Positions 33,688 through 42,474 of a DNA stretch of 64,000 nt are shown here, piece by piece. The position numbers and the translations under genes are program-made. Numbering within the stretch: position 1 is the stretch's first letter; each line of letters starts with the position of its first letter. Source of the stretch: Sclerotiophoma versabilis (Eukaryota > Ascomycota > Dothideomycetes > Pleosporales > Didymellaceae); NCBI GenBank assembly GCA_012274445.1, contig JAAROD010000054.1, positions 1,302,001-1,366,000 of the forward strand, given 5' to 3'. Under the pieces are notes generated by a model, which saw only the letters and a program-made list of their open reading frames with translations, was not told the DNA's origin and ran no database searches.

Positions 33688-34636
33688 ATGAACCCCGAGT
33701 AGTACGTAGCCTCCGCGCATCTCCCACCGCCACAAGCCGAGGGACCGCCCTATCGAGCCTACGCCTGGCGCAGTGCTAACCATGGCCCTACAGAGTACCG
33801 CACCGGCACAGTCGCAGCCCCGGCGCTGTGCAGCCGCCCCTATCGCCGCCTCGCGCTGATGTGTCCCTCCTCAGATACGACTACCTCTTCAAGCTCCTCC
33901 TCATCGGTGACTCTGGTGTCGGAAAGTCGTGCTTGCTGCTTCGATTCGCCGACGACACATACACAGAGAGCTACATCTCCACCATCGGCGTTGATTTCGT
34001 ATGTGCGCCCCCGGCCTGCTGCGCCCCGGCCTGCGACAGGCTAACACAGGACAGAAAATCAGGACTATCGAACTCGACGGCAAGACCGTCAAGCTGCAGA
34101 TTGTACGTATTGTGGCTGCGGCCGAGGTGCCTGCAGGAGCTGACACCGCCACAGTGGGACACAGCCGGTCAGGAGCGTTTCCGCACCATCACATCTTCCT
34201 ACTACCGCGGTGCCCACGGCATCTGCGTCGTCTACGATGTCACCGACATGGACTCGTTCAACAACGTGAAGCAGTGGCTCCAGGAGATCGACCGCTACGC
34301 CACCGAGGGCGTCAACAAGCTGCTGGTCGGCAACAAGTCCGATATGGCCGACAAGAAGGTCGTTGAGTACACCGTTGCAAAGGCACGTCCATGCCCCGTC
34401 CTTCCCTGTTACACAAACCTGCAGCGTCTAACACCAAGCAGGAGTTCGCAGACAGCCTCGGCATCCCCTTCCTTGAGACCTCGGCAAAGAGTGCTACCAA
34501 CGTCGAGCAGGCTTTCTTGACCATGGCCCGCCAGATCAAGGAGCGCATGGGAACCACAACCGCCAACACCAAGCCCACAGTCCCCATCGGGCAGGGCCAG
34601 GGCGTCCAGAGCGGCTCCGGCGGTGGCTGCTGCTAG
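33688..34636 (+). CDS. YPT1: Rab GTPase Ypt1 (Rab1)
   Basis: Ypt1 controls ER-to-Golgi traffic and autophagy initiation. Five exons, 33688-33698 (11 nt), 33875-33998, 34055-34102, 34155-34382 and 34442-34636, encode 201 aa. The protein has all G-box motifs: GDSGVGKS, the switch I threonine in YISTIGVDFKIRTIELDGK, WDTAGQERF, NKSD and ETSAKS. It ends GSGGGCC, the double-cysteine geranylgeranylation site. The first exon encodes only MNP plus two bases of Glu, which restores the conserved MNPEYDYLFK start. The fourth intron (34383-34441) begins GC rather than GT (GCACGT...CAG). It is needed to join VEYTVAK to EFADSLGIPF, and the unspliced reading leaves the family at once. I therefore regard it as a true GC-AG intron. 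Confidence 0.96.
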
Positions 34637-35633
34637 ACGAGTCGAGGTAGAGGGAGGTGCAGCTGTGCTTGAAGCCTTGGGATTGATCGTCCAGGCTCGC
34701 AAGACGAAGACGAGATGAGCGATACACGAGTCTCAGGCGCGGGTGTTTTGTGCGGTTGCGACATTTGATACGGTTACTTAATGCTCAACGTCATGGTTTC
34801 CTTTCGACGAAGTCCACGAAGTACGAAGCTCCACCGCTCACCCTCCCTTGTGTTCCAAGTCCTGTATGCCGGCTTTCGGATCGCGACTTTCTTTTCCCAT
34901 CTCAGGTTCTAGAATGGGCTCTCTTTGGATTGATTCTGCATAGGGAGGGAACTTGTACAACGGCTACTAGGCTGTTGTGGTTCTCGCTCGTCTCATTGTT
35001 GCGTTAGGTGTTGGTAGTTTGGTATATCATGCTTATCTCCTAGGTTGATGTCGAGTGATGTGTTTGCATACTGGGACTCGACCATACACCTGAACCTCAA
35101 ACCTTGCTGATCTCAATCTAAACCCATGCAAGATTACGCTCGCATGTACGATACAAAACTTGTATCTACTGTGTAGATACACAGCTTGGGGGCTTTCAGG
35201 CGAAACCTAGCTGCGTTATACAAGAGACCAAACCACCTGCACTATACAATAGGTAAAACTAACTGCAGCCTTCTGCTACGTATTACTCTACGAAAGCATA
35301 TTGAGTTTGCCTACTTGTCTGGCTTTTCCAAGTATATGGACAACCAACGTACCAACTGACGTCTAGCGCCGAATCCACTCGTCCAGGCCTCCAACCTCAA
35401 TACGAAGAAAACACCAACATCACGGCCGTGCAACTCGTCATGAACCACACCGCACTACCAAAATTTGCGCAAAGATAGTCGCAAGAGCTAGAAAGCGGGT
35501 ATCGGCAGTATAGTCGGAGCTGAAAGCCCACTCTGAAAAAAAAACGCCAGACCTGCTCGACGCGTCAACCTCCATCGCACTTTTCCGCCTCAAATCAGGC
35601 ACCAACATCTCCCCCCCCCCCCCCCCCCCCAAC
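34637..35633. other. Intergenic region, about 1 kb
   Basis: This is the 3' flank of YPT1 and the promoter of the MFS gene. It contains a 20-nt C tract at 35611-35630. I see no coding frame of substance. Confidence 0.5.
35611..35630 (+). repeat. Poly-C tract immediately before an ATG
   Basis: Twenty C residues end three bases before the MFS start codon (AACATGGCC at 35631). Confidence 0.9.
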
Positions 35634-37229
35634 ATGGCCAATTCCACCCCTCCCCGCAACCCAGTGGGCAGAGCTGCGCAATGGCTCGCCCACGAACTCG
35701 GCTTGCACACCATGCGCCACGTAGGGAAAGACATCTACATCATCATCTTCGCGCGCTACCTGCGCATGTACGCGTACGGCACCGTCGCGCTGGTGCTCGC
35801 CATGTATTTCCGCGCGCAGGGGCTTACGGATGCGGAGATTGGGTTCTTCATGACCCTGACGCTGCTTGGGGATGTGGTCGTGTCGCTTTTGCTTACGCTT
35901 GTTGCCGACTCGCTGGGTCGTAGGAGGACGCTTATGCTCGGCGCGCTGGGAATGGCTGTCTCTGGGGCCGTGTTTGCGCTGTCGAGTAGCTATGGGTTGT
36001 TGCTTGCCGCGGCGATTGTGGGCGTTATTAGTCCGAGTGGGAATGAGATTGGGCCGTTTCGCGCCGTGGAGGAGAGTACGCTTGCGCAGCTTGTCGGGGA
36101 GGATAAGAGGGCGGATGTTTTGTGAGTGCTTTGTTCTTGATGTAGCGCCGTTTTGAAGGGATTCGTGCTGATGGGTTGTAGTACCTGGTACGTCGCTTTT
36201 GCGGTGTTGGGCACGTCGACTGGCTTGATTGTTGGCGGTCAGGCTGTCGACGCGCTCTCTGCGAGGACAGGCTGGACGGAACTCGACGCCTATCGCGCTG
36301 TGTTCTGGATCTATACAGCTGTTGGTCTGACCAAAGCCCTCTCGACACTGTTCCTCAGCCCGGATTGCGAGCACCAGAAGCGCTCTAAACCAACCCGCGG
36401 AGAGGGGGAGACAGAAGTGCTCCTTCCTGCTGCAGACGACGACACGCATCCAGCCGCAACTAGCAATGGGGTCGCCCAGGGAGTGCCGACTAAGGAGAGG
36501 AAGAGCTGGAACCCATTCAGTGCGATCTCTCCCAAGAGCCGTGCAATCCTCTTCAAGCTCTGCAGTCTCTTCTTCCTCGACTCGCTGGGCTCAGGCATGG
36601 TGCCTTTCTCGCTGATAAACTACTACCTGGACCGTAAATTTAGTCTGCCGAAGGGAAAATTGGGCGGTATAATGAGCGCAACATGGTAATAACCCTCCCT
36701 TGATGCCTATATTGCGTCTACTCCACACCCGCACCGGGCTAACGTACCCAGGTTCCTCTCCACATTCGGCAACATCTTCTCCGCCTCGCTCAGCCGCCGC
36801 CTGGGCCTAATCCCCGCAATGGTAACAACGCACCTCCCCTCCTCCCTGTTCCTGGGCGCGCTCCCCTTCGCGCCTGGCCTAGGCCTCACCATCGTCCTCC
36901 TCGTCGGCCGCAGCATGATGAGCTCCATGGACCAAGCGCCACGCTCCGCGTTTCTATCCATGGTCGTCCTGCCTGAAGAGCGCACAGCCGTCATGGGCAT
37001 AGTCAACATCATGAAGACGCTAAGCCAGAGCTCCGGACCGTGGGTCACGGGGCTATTAGCAGGAAGCGGGCGCTTCTGGGTTGCCTTTGTCGTCGCAGGC
37101 GCGTTGAAAGCTTCGTACGACGTGCTACTCCTGAGCATGTTTGGCGGGAAGGTGCACGCTCGGAAATCCAGCGAAGGCGAGACCGAGACCGAGACTGCCG
37201 TTCCCAGCTCACGTCCAGAACGCACATAG
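35634..37229 (+). CDS. Major facilitator superfamily transporter
   Basis: Three exons, 35634-36121, 36182-36685 and 36752-37229 (introns of 60 and 66 bp), encode 489 aa with about 11-12 hydrophobic segments. The MFS motif A between helices 2 and 3 reads LVADSLGRRRTLMLG, preceded by the helix GFFMTLTLLGDVVVSLLLTL. The central loop (about 240-290) is hydrophilic, as in twelve-helix MFS proteins. Helix pairs after it include LFKLCSLFFLDSLGSGMVPF and PEERTAVMGIVNIMKTLSQS. Similar fungal proteins are usually annotated as MFS transporters of unknown substrate, and I cannot go further. The C-terminus is a short acidic tail. A 20-nt poly-C tract directly upstream of the ATG is odd and may affect translation or be unstable. 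Confidence 0.88.
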
Positions 37230-37369
37230 ACCGCTGAAAAGTACCGCGGCACCAGTGGCACGGGTAGATTGAGAATCGCGTAGTAGGCGTTGTAGACGGT
37301 ACCGAAGTATTCACCTTCATTTTCATTTTTCATCGTCATCTTTCAGTCAGCAGCGTGCACAAACTGGGC

Positions 37370-37372
<3 letters not shown>

Positions 37373-37443
<71 letters not shown>
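37373..37443 (+). repeat. (CT)n microsatellite, about 70 bp
   Basis: About 35 uninterrupted CT units. Confidence 0.95.
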
Positions 37444-37448
<5 letters not shown>

Positions 37449-37623
37449 CTCCCACCAGCTATCACCCACCCAACCCGAGCTGAAATCTATAAACATGAGA
37501 CTCACAAAGTTGAAATCCACACATAGCCAATACACCTCACCAAACAACCAAACACCCTAGATTCCCGCACAATCCAAGCCATCGCACATCTTGGATAGGA
37601 TATCCCGACATCAATTCCACACC

Positions 37624-37647
37624 AAAAAAAAAAAAAAAAAAAAAAAA
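37624..37647 (+). repeat. Poly-A tract, 24 nt
   Basis: An uninterrupted run of A residues in the intergenic region. Confidence 0.9.
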
Positions 37648-37845
37648 TTCTTTCCCCAAACGCAGTAAAGTAATAACAGACTAAAAAAACACGCAATGTA
37701 TAGATACTAATACCCATCTTCCAGAGGAGATTGTATGTATATAATCAGCTAGCTAGGTAGCTAGCGCACTTACATTTTAAAATATTATTAAATCCCGTGT
37801 TTAACACCCCCATCCCATCCCATCATATTCTCCCGGCAATCCTAC

Positions 37846-37885
37846 TATGCTATGCTATGCTATGCTATGCTATGCTATGCTATGC
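37846..37885 (+). repeat. (TATGC)8 microsatellite
   Basis: Eight perfect pentanucleotide units. Confidence 0.9.
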
Positions 37886-37993
37886 TACAGTGGTTACTTG
37901 CAGCTAAGATATTGGACTTGAGACTGGTAAATGCGAATCCTTGGTAGTGAATTTCCATTAGTAGTAGTAGTACTGTTGTAGTAATTCTTCTTA

Positions 37994-38032
<39 letters not shown>
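37994..38032 (+). repeat. (TAG)13 microsatellite
   Basis: Thirteen perfect TAG units, with a shorter AGT run just upstream at about 37961-37971. Confidence 0.9.
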
Positions 38033-38348
38033 CGCTTTGATGAGGCTATCTTTTCCGAAAAGTCTGCTTGGGTTTTAGCGACGCAATGCTCTGGCGCATC
38101 AATTTTTGAGACTTGCTGCTATGTCGATCTATTGCATTTAAGTAAGGCCCGAGATTGTGTTGTTGCGGCGAGTTTTGTTATTTGATTTGAATTCAACTAA
38201 AAACACTTCTAGCCTCTAATGCGGTGTTGAAACCCGACGCGTGTGTAAATCTATGGTATCTTGTTAAAACTCCACTCCACCGAACGAACTATACGCCAAG
38301 CCTTGTTGATGAGCAGCGCACACCGTGTCTTCGAAAGACCGGCACCGA

Positions 38349-41243
38349 TTACTCGTCGCCTTCATTGATGTCCTCTTCGTCCACAATCCCAATCCCCTGC
38401 TCTAGCGTCCTCTGTACTGTCTCCTGCAGCAAACGTAACACGGTCTCGACATCCGTTGTTCCCACATCTATCTCCGCTCCATCTTCGCCCCGCAGTGTCT
38501 CGTTCCAAAGCGCTTCGTAGTCCGGATGGTCGGGGTTGATCAGCTCAACACGCGGCTTCTTCTGCTTGGGTGGCGGGGGCGGAAGATGCGTAAATGCTCT
38601 CGACGTGGAACTGACCTTGGCGAGCATCTCCTCGTACTCGCCTTCCGGTGTAGACTGGGACGTCACAGCACCACCAGCGGGTATGCGCCAAACATCTTCG
38701 GTCTGTGTGCTCGTAGATGGAGAAAGGGCTGCAGTGGCTGATGCAGTGCCCTCCTTTGGCGCAGTGGGAGACGAGTGGTATGATGCAGGATCAACCTTGA
38801 TCGCTGTGCGGATCACAACGCTGAAGTCGCCTCCACCGCCGACGTCAAGGTAGCCCAGTACCCCCGAGTAGATGCCCCTCTTGACGCCGCGTTCTTGCTC
38901 TTGCAGGATCTCGCAAGACCGCTTCTTTGGTGCACCGGTCATGCTGCCGGGTGGAAGACTTTCAACGAAGGCCTGGAAGCCGAGATCTGGGACGGACGTT
39001 CTGGTGACGAGACCGCTGGAGCCATCGACGGGGTCTTCCCACAGCTCGGGTGTGCTGGGCTTGTATACACCGGCAGGGACGGCGTCGACAACGGTGACGA
39101 GTTGCCAGACTGTTTCGTACTCTTCTACCTCCATCAACTGGCTAACGCGTACGTTCTCCGAGCCGTAGACGCCATGAAGCTGGTGTCGTGTGAGATCGAC
39201 AATCATGAGGTTTTCGGCTCGCTCCTTGGAGGAGGACAGAATAGCGTGAGCGTGTGCCGCTGTAACCCCCGGCTTCTTCTGAACAGTACCCTTGATAGGT
39301 CGGCATTGTGCGGCCTGACTGCGCGACCAGGAGATATAGCGTTCTGGGGAAGAGGAAAGAATATGAACGTTGTGCATGCGCATGTAAGCACTGAAAGGGG
39401 CAGGGTTCTGGCCAGCGAGCCGCTTGTAGAGATTCCAAGAGTGTTGACAGTCCTCGGCTTTGGACAATCGACAACCCGTCGGCTTACGAGCGCGAATCTC
39501 GTTCTGATGTGTAAGACAGAGTTCGTAGCTCTGTCCATCAGCAATCGCCTCCTGGCAAGAACGAACTTGCTCATAGTATGTCTCGCGGTTTGCGAAAATC
39601 TGCTTGCATGAATCGATGTATTTGTACATGGGTCCGAACTTCTCGAAAGGATCCAGCTTCGGCAGGGGCGTAGAGGTCGGCGTAGACTCGCGTGATTTGG
39701 CGTCGGCAGCATTGTAGATAATTTCTTGCGTCTCTTCAACCCAGTCAAAGTCGTTTGGTCCACGAATACTCTGCACATAAATCTTCTTGACCTGATGGTC
39801 AAACACTATGCTCCTAGTGATGTACGCAAAACAGATATCCGGGTGCTCGGCGCTCTCTTCGACCGGGACATTGATCGTCTCCAGACCTGCCTCATACGAC
39901 GCATAGCCCATGAAACCTCCCCAGAATGGCGCCCATGTTGCAGTCCGGGGCGGTGTTGTTGGCTGCAGAGTGCTCATAGCTTTCCTTAGGTACGGCCATG
40001 GATCAGTTACCTTCCACTGCGTGTGGACCTCATCATAGCCGTCTCTTAGCTGCATAATCTGGGAGCCAGCGTAGTAATGCAATCGAAGTGTCTCCTCAGG
40101 TATCACCAGACCAATGATGCTGTAGCGCCCAGTACCAACCGCCATAGGTACGAGGTTTTCCTGGAGCCCGGATTGGAGCACAATTGCTTCGTGCCGTGGG
40201 ATCTCTAACAGCTCGCAGACGTCTTCGACTGTCAATCGACCACTTCCTGTGGTAGCGCAGTGCACGACCGTAGAAGGCAGATATGGAAGTGTCTTTTCGT
40301 CGCCATAAGCTATCAACGAAGCAAATTCGTCTGGCAGAAGACCATCGTGATCTTTTGTCAAGAATTGGGTCTCCGCTACGCCTTTCTGCATAGGCTTCTT
40401 CTTGCTGTCACCCTCCGCATAGAACCCAAGATCTCTCCTGAAGTCATGGAAAGTCATTGGTCGCAACTGCGAGGGCGATAGGGTAGTTTTACGCGCGTCA
40501 TGGCTGAACATGCGCTTTCGCTTCCAAGACTGCGCATCTTCCCACCAATTTCGGATGATGTGTGCTCCTTCTTCGTTCGTGCAGACTGACTCGGGGTGAA
40601 ATTGGACACCCCAGAATGGTTTCTGGATGTGCTTCACACCCATAAGTACCGCTCCGTTGCGCTCGCTGTCAAAGTCCCACGCCAAAGGTTCTAGCCGTGG
40701 ACACATCTCTGTTGCCTCCCACAATTGTGCTGGATATCGCACAGCTCGATTTATCTGGATTGGATGTCCAAGCTTGACTTGCAGGGAGTGGTACTGCGTC
40801 GCCTGCAGCTTCTCCACGTTCCTGAACATAGACTGTCCTTTGTGCAATACTGCGGTCACGATGCCGTGCTTTGGCTCAACCAGTCTCTCGATCTCGGCAC
40901 CGAAAGCCAGGCACAAGGACTGGAAGCCAAGACAGATACCCAACACTGGCAGAACATCCTCGTCCTTAAGTTCCCAGAGCTCTTTCATGAGACCGACATC
41001 TTTGCCGCATCCAGCCCATCCAGGACCTGGACCTGCAACCACTGCATCAAAATCTTGTACATACTCGGCGAATGCCGGATTAACTAGAGATTTGCTGCTT
41101 GAGAAGCGAGTGTCATCAATAAAAACTTTGGTGACTTTGGCATCGGTATTCTGCTCGATAAGAGCGACGATGTTGTTTGAGAACGAGTCGTATGCGTCCA
41201 GAAAAAGAATCCGGCGTGGTGGGTTCGAGAAGGCAGGTGCCAT
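38349..41243 (-). CDS. ABZ1: Bifunctional para-aminobenzoate (ADC) synthase
   Basis: This enzyme turns chorismate and glutamine into 4-amino-4-deoxychorismate, the precursor of PABA and folate. The 964-aa single-exon protein fuses a PabA-type glutaminase to a PabB-type synthase. The glutaminase (about 1-245) has the nucleophile elbow LGICLGFQSL with Cys104 and the His-Glu pair in VQFHPESV (His216, Glu218). The synthase part has SYELCLTHQNEI, PIKGT (the Lys typical of ADC synthase rather than anthranilate synthase), ENLMIVDLTRHQL, LPPGSMTGAPKKRSCEI and PAGGAVTSQSTPEGEYEEM. A Ser/Thr/Pro-rich insertion splits the synthase just before WRIPAGGAV. The last 85 or so residues form an acidic extension after a LPPPPPKQKK linker. 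Confidence 0.95.
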   Translation of the reverse strand: MAPAFSNPPRRILFLDAYDSFSNNIVALIEQNTDAKVTKVFIDDTRFSSSKSLVNPAFAEYVQDFDAVVAGPGPGWAGCGKDVGLMKELWELKDEDVLPVLGICLGFQSLCLAFGAEIERLVEPKHGIVTAVLHKGQSMFRNVEKLQATQYHSLQVKLGHPIQINRAVRYPAQLWEATEMCPRLEPLAWDFDSERNGAVLMGVKHIQKPFWGVQFHPESVCTNEEGAHIIRNWWEDAQSWKRKRMFSHDARKTTLSPSQLRPMTFHDFRRDLGFYAEGDSKKKPMQKGVAETQFLTKDHDGLLPDEFASLIAYGDEKTLPYLPSTVVHCATTGSGRLTVEDVCELLEIPRHEAIVLQSGLQENLVPMAVGTGRYSIIGLVIPEETLRLHYYAGSQIMQLRDGYDEVHTQWKVTDPWPYLRKAMSTLQPTTPPRTATWAPFWGGFMGYASYEAGLETINVPVEESAEHPDICFAYITRSIVFDHQVKKIYVQSIRGPNDFDWVEETQEIIYNAADAKSRESTPTSTPLPKLDPFEKFGPMYKYIDSCKQIFANRETYYEQVRSCQEAIADGQSYELCLTHQNEIRARKPTGCRLSKAEDCQHSWNLYKRLAGQNPAPFSAYMRMHNVHILSSSPERYISWSRSQAAQCRPIKGTVQKKPGVTAAHAHAILSSSKERAENLMIVDLTRHQLHGVYGSENVRVSQLMEVEEYETVWQLVTVVDAVPAGVYKPSTPELWEDPVDGSSGLVTRTSVPDLGFQAFVESLPPGSMTGAPKKRSCEILQEQERGVKRGIYSGVLGYLDVGGGGDFSVVIRTAIKVDPASYHSSPTAPKEGTASATAALSPSTSTQTEDVWRIPAGGAVTSQSTPEGEYEEMLAKVSSTSRAFTHLPPPPPKQKKPRVELINPDHPDYEALWNETLRGEDGAEIDVGTTDVETVLRLLQETVQRTLEQGIGIVDEEDINEGDE

Positions 41244-42474
41244 CTGGTTGGGGCACGTGGCGAACTCTAGTCTGTTGCGTTCGTTGATGCCTCCGGTCGT
41301 CGAACTCGCGCAGCGAGAAGTCTCCTAAAGCCTCCAAAACTTGCGATACCACTGTAGTGTTCGTCCAGTCTGAAAGAAGCGTAGAATGTGGCGTTCCTGA
41401 GGTTGATAGGATTATGCAGGTCCCTTGGAAGGTCTGTAGGGCTGAAATCGGATCGCTATGCTGTGATGCGTTCTACGAACAAACAACAGGGTTCCTGACT
41501 CCAGTGAAACCCAAGAAAAAAGACAAACGAGGCGAGTTCGAGATGTAAGCACGGGAAAGGGAAAGAGGGACTTCTACAGTGATGACTGATTGACAAAAAG
41601 TTAGGCTCGAGCGATAGCGGGCTTTATCGCGGCCGGGGTTGTATGCAGGGACCCGCTTAGTGCATCTTTCTTGCCGGGGCCGCCGGCGAGAACGAATCCG
41701 CAACGCTTCGAGAACAGATCTGGAAGGGATTCACAGGAAGGGTCATGTGGAACGCGTTTCGGCGAGCACTGAAACGGAAGTTTGCCACATCCCTCCGTTG
41801 CACACGCTCGCTTTGAGTGGGCAACGTTGAGACGGGAGGACATGTGAGCCGCGTGAGCTGCTTGCGAGGAGCCTGCACAGCAATCTAGGTAACAAAGAAC
41901 AGCGGCTCAATGTCTGCTTCAAGACGCAACGCCAGTTTGAGCGCTGAGAAGACTGCGTAGTGTGGCCTACGCCAGAAGCATGACCCTCCCCTGCGGCTCT
42001 GCCTCATTCCACACATCATGAGCAACCTTCCACGTCGGGCAGTTGACCTTTGTTGAAACGCCAGCATCGTTACGCGTGATGAGTAAAGCATGCAGACTGT
42101 TATTCCCAAAACGGACCTTCTCCCCAATAGCTTCCCATAGTTTTGTGATGGTATAGAAGCTTGGCTTCTTTAAAGCATCAGCTAAATCTGTAGAAAGCCG
42201 CTAAGCCCGGACATAGGTGTCTGCGTTTGCCCCGAAACAGCAATCTTCAGACCAGTGAGCCTGATTGCACAGCCAGTACGTTGATCTTCGGCGAAGACGG
42301 GCAGCTTCTTCGAGAGTATCTCCTTTTGAAGGGTCCAGCTACGCTGTTCCTGCTTGGAATGCTTCATAAGGTTCCGAGGATGCGTACGACTAGTGGCGAA
42401 TGTCATACCATCTATAAGGTGAACTAAATGCATATGGTTTCATTGTCTCATACGGCCAACGCTTATTAAAGGCT
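41244..42474. other. Intergenic region, about 1.2 kb
   Basis: It holds the ABZ1 promoter and the 3' flank of the DUF255 gene. Short frames on both strands overlap and look non-coding. Confidence 0.5.

Larger units (their letters stand above)
37230..38348. other. Microsatellite-rich intergenic region, about 1.1 kb
   Basis: Convergent 3' flanks of the MFS and PABA synthase genes. It holds four simple-sequence tracts, listed separately, and no gene. Confidence 0.6.

Noticed and set aside
35595..36449. A 284-codon minus frame across the MFS start, intron and exon 2
   Set aside because: It is Arg/His/Gln-rich and runs through the poly-C tract and an intron of a real gene. It is a composition artefact.
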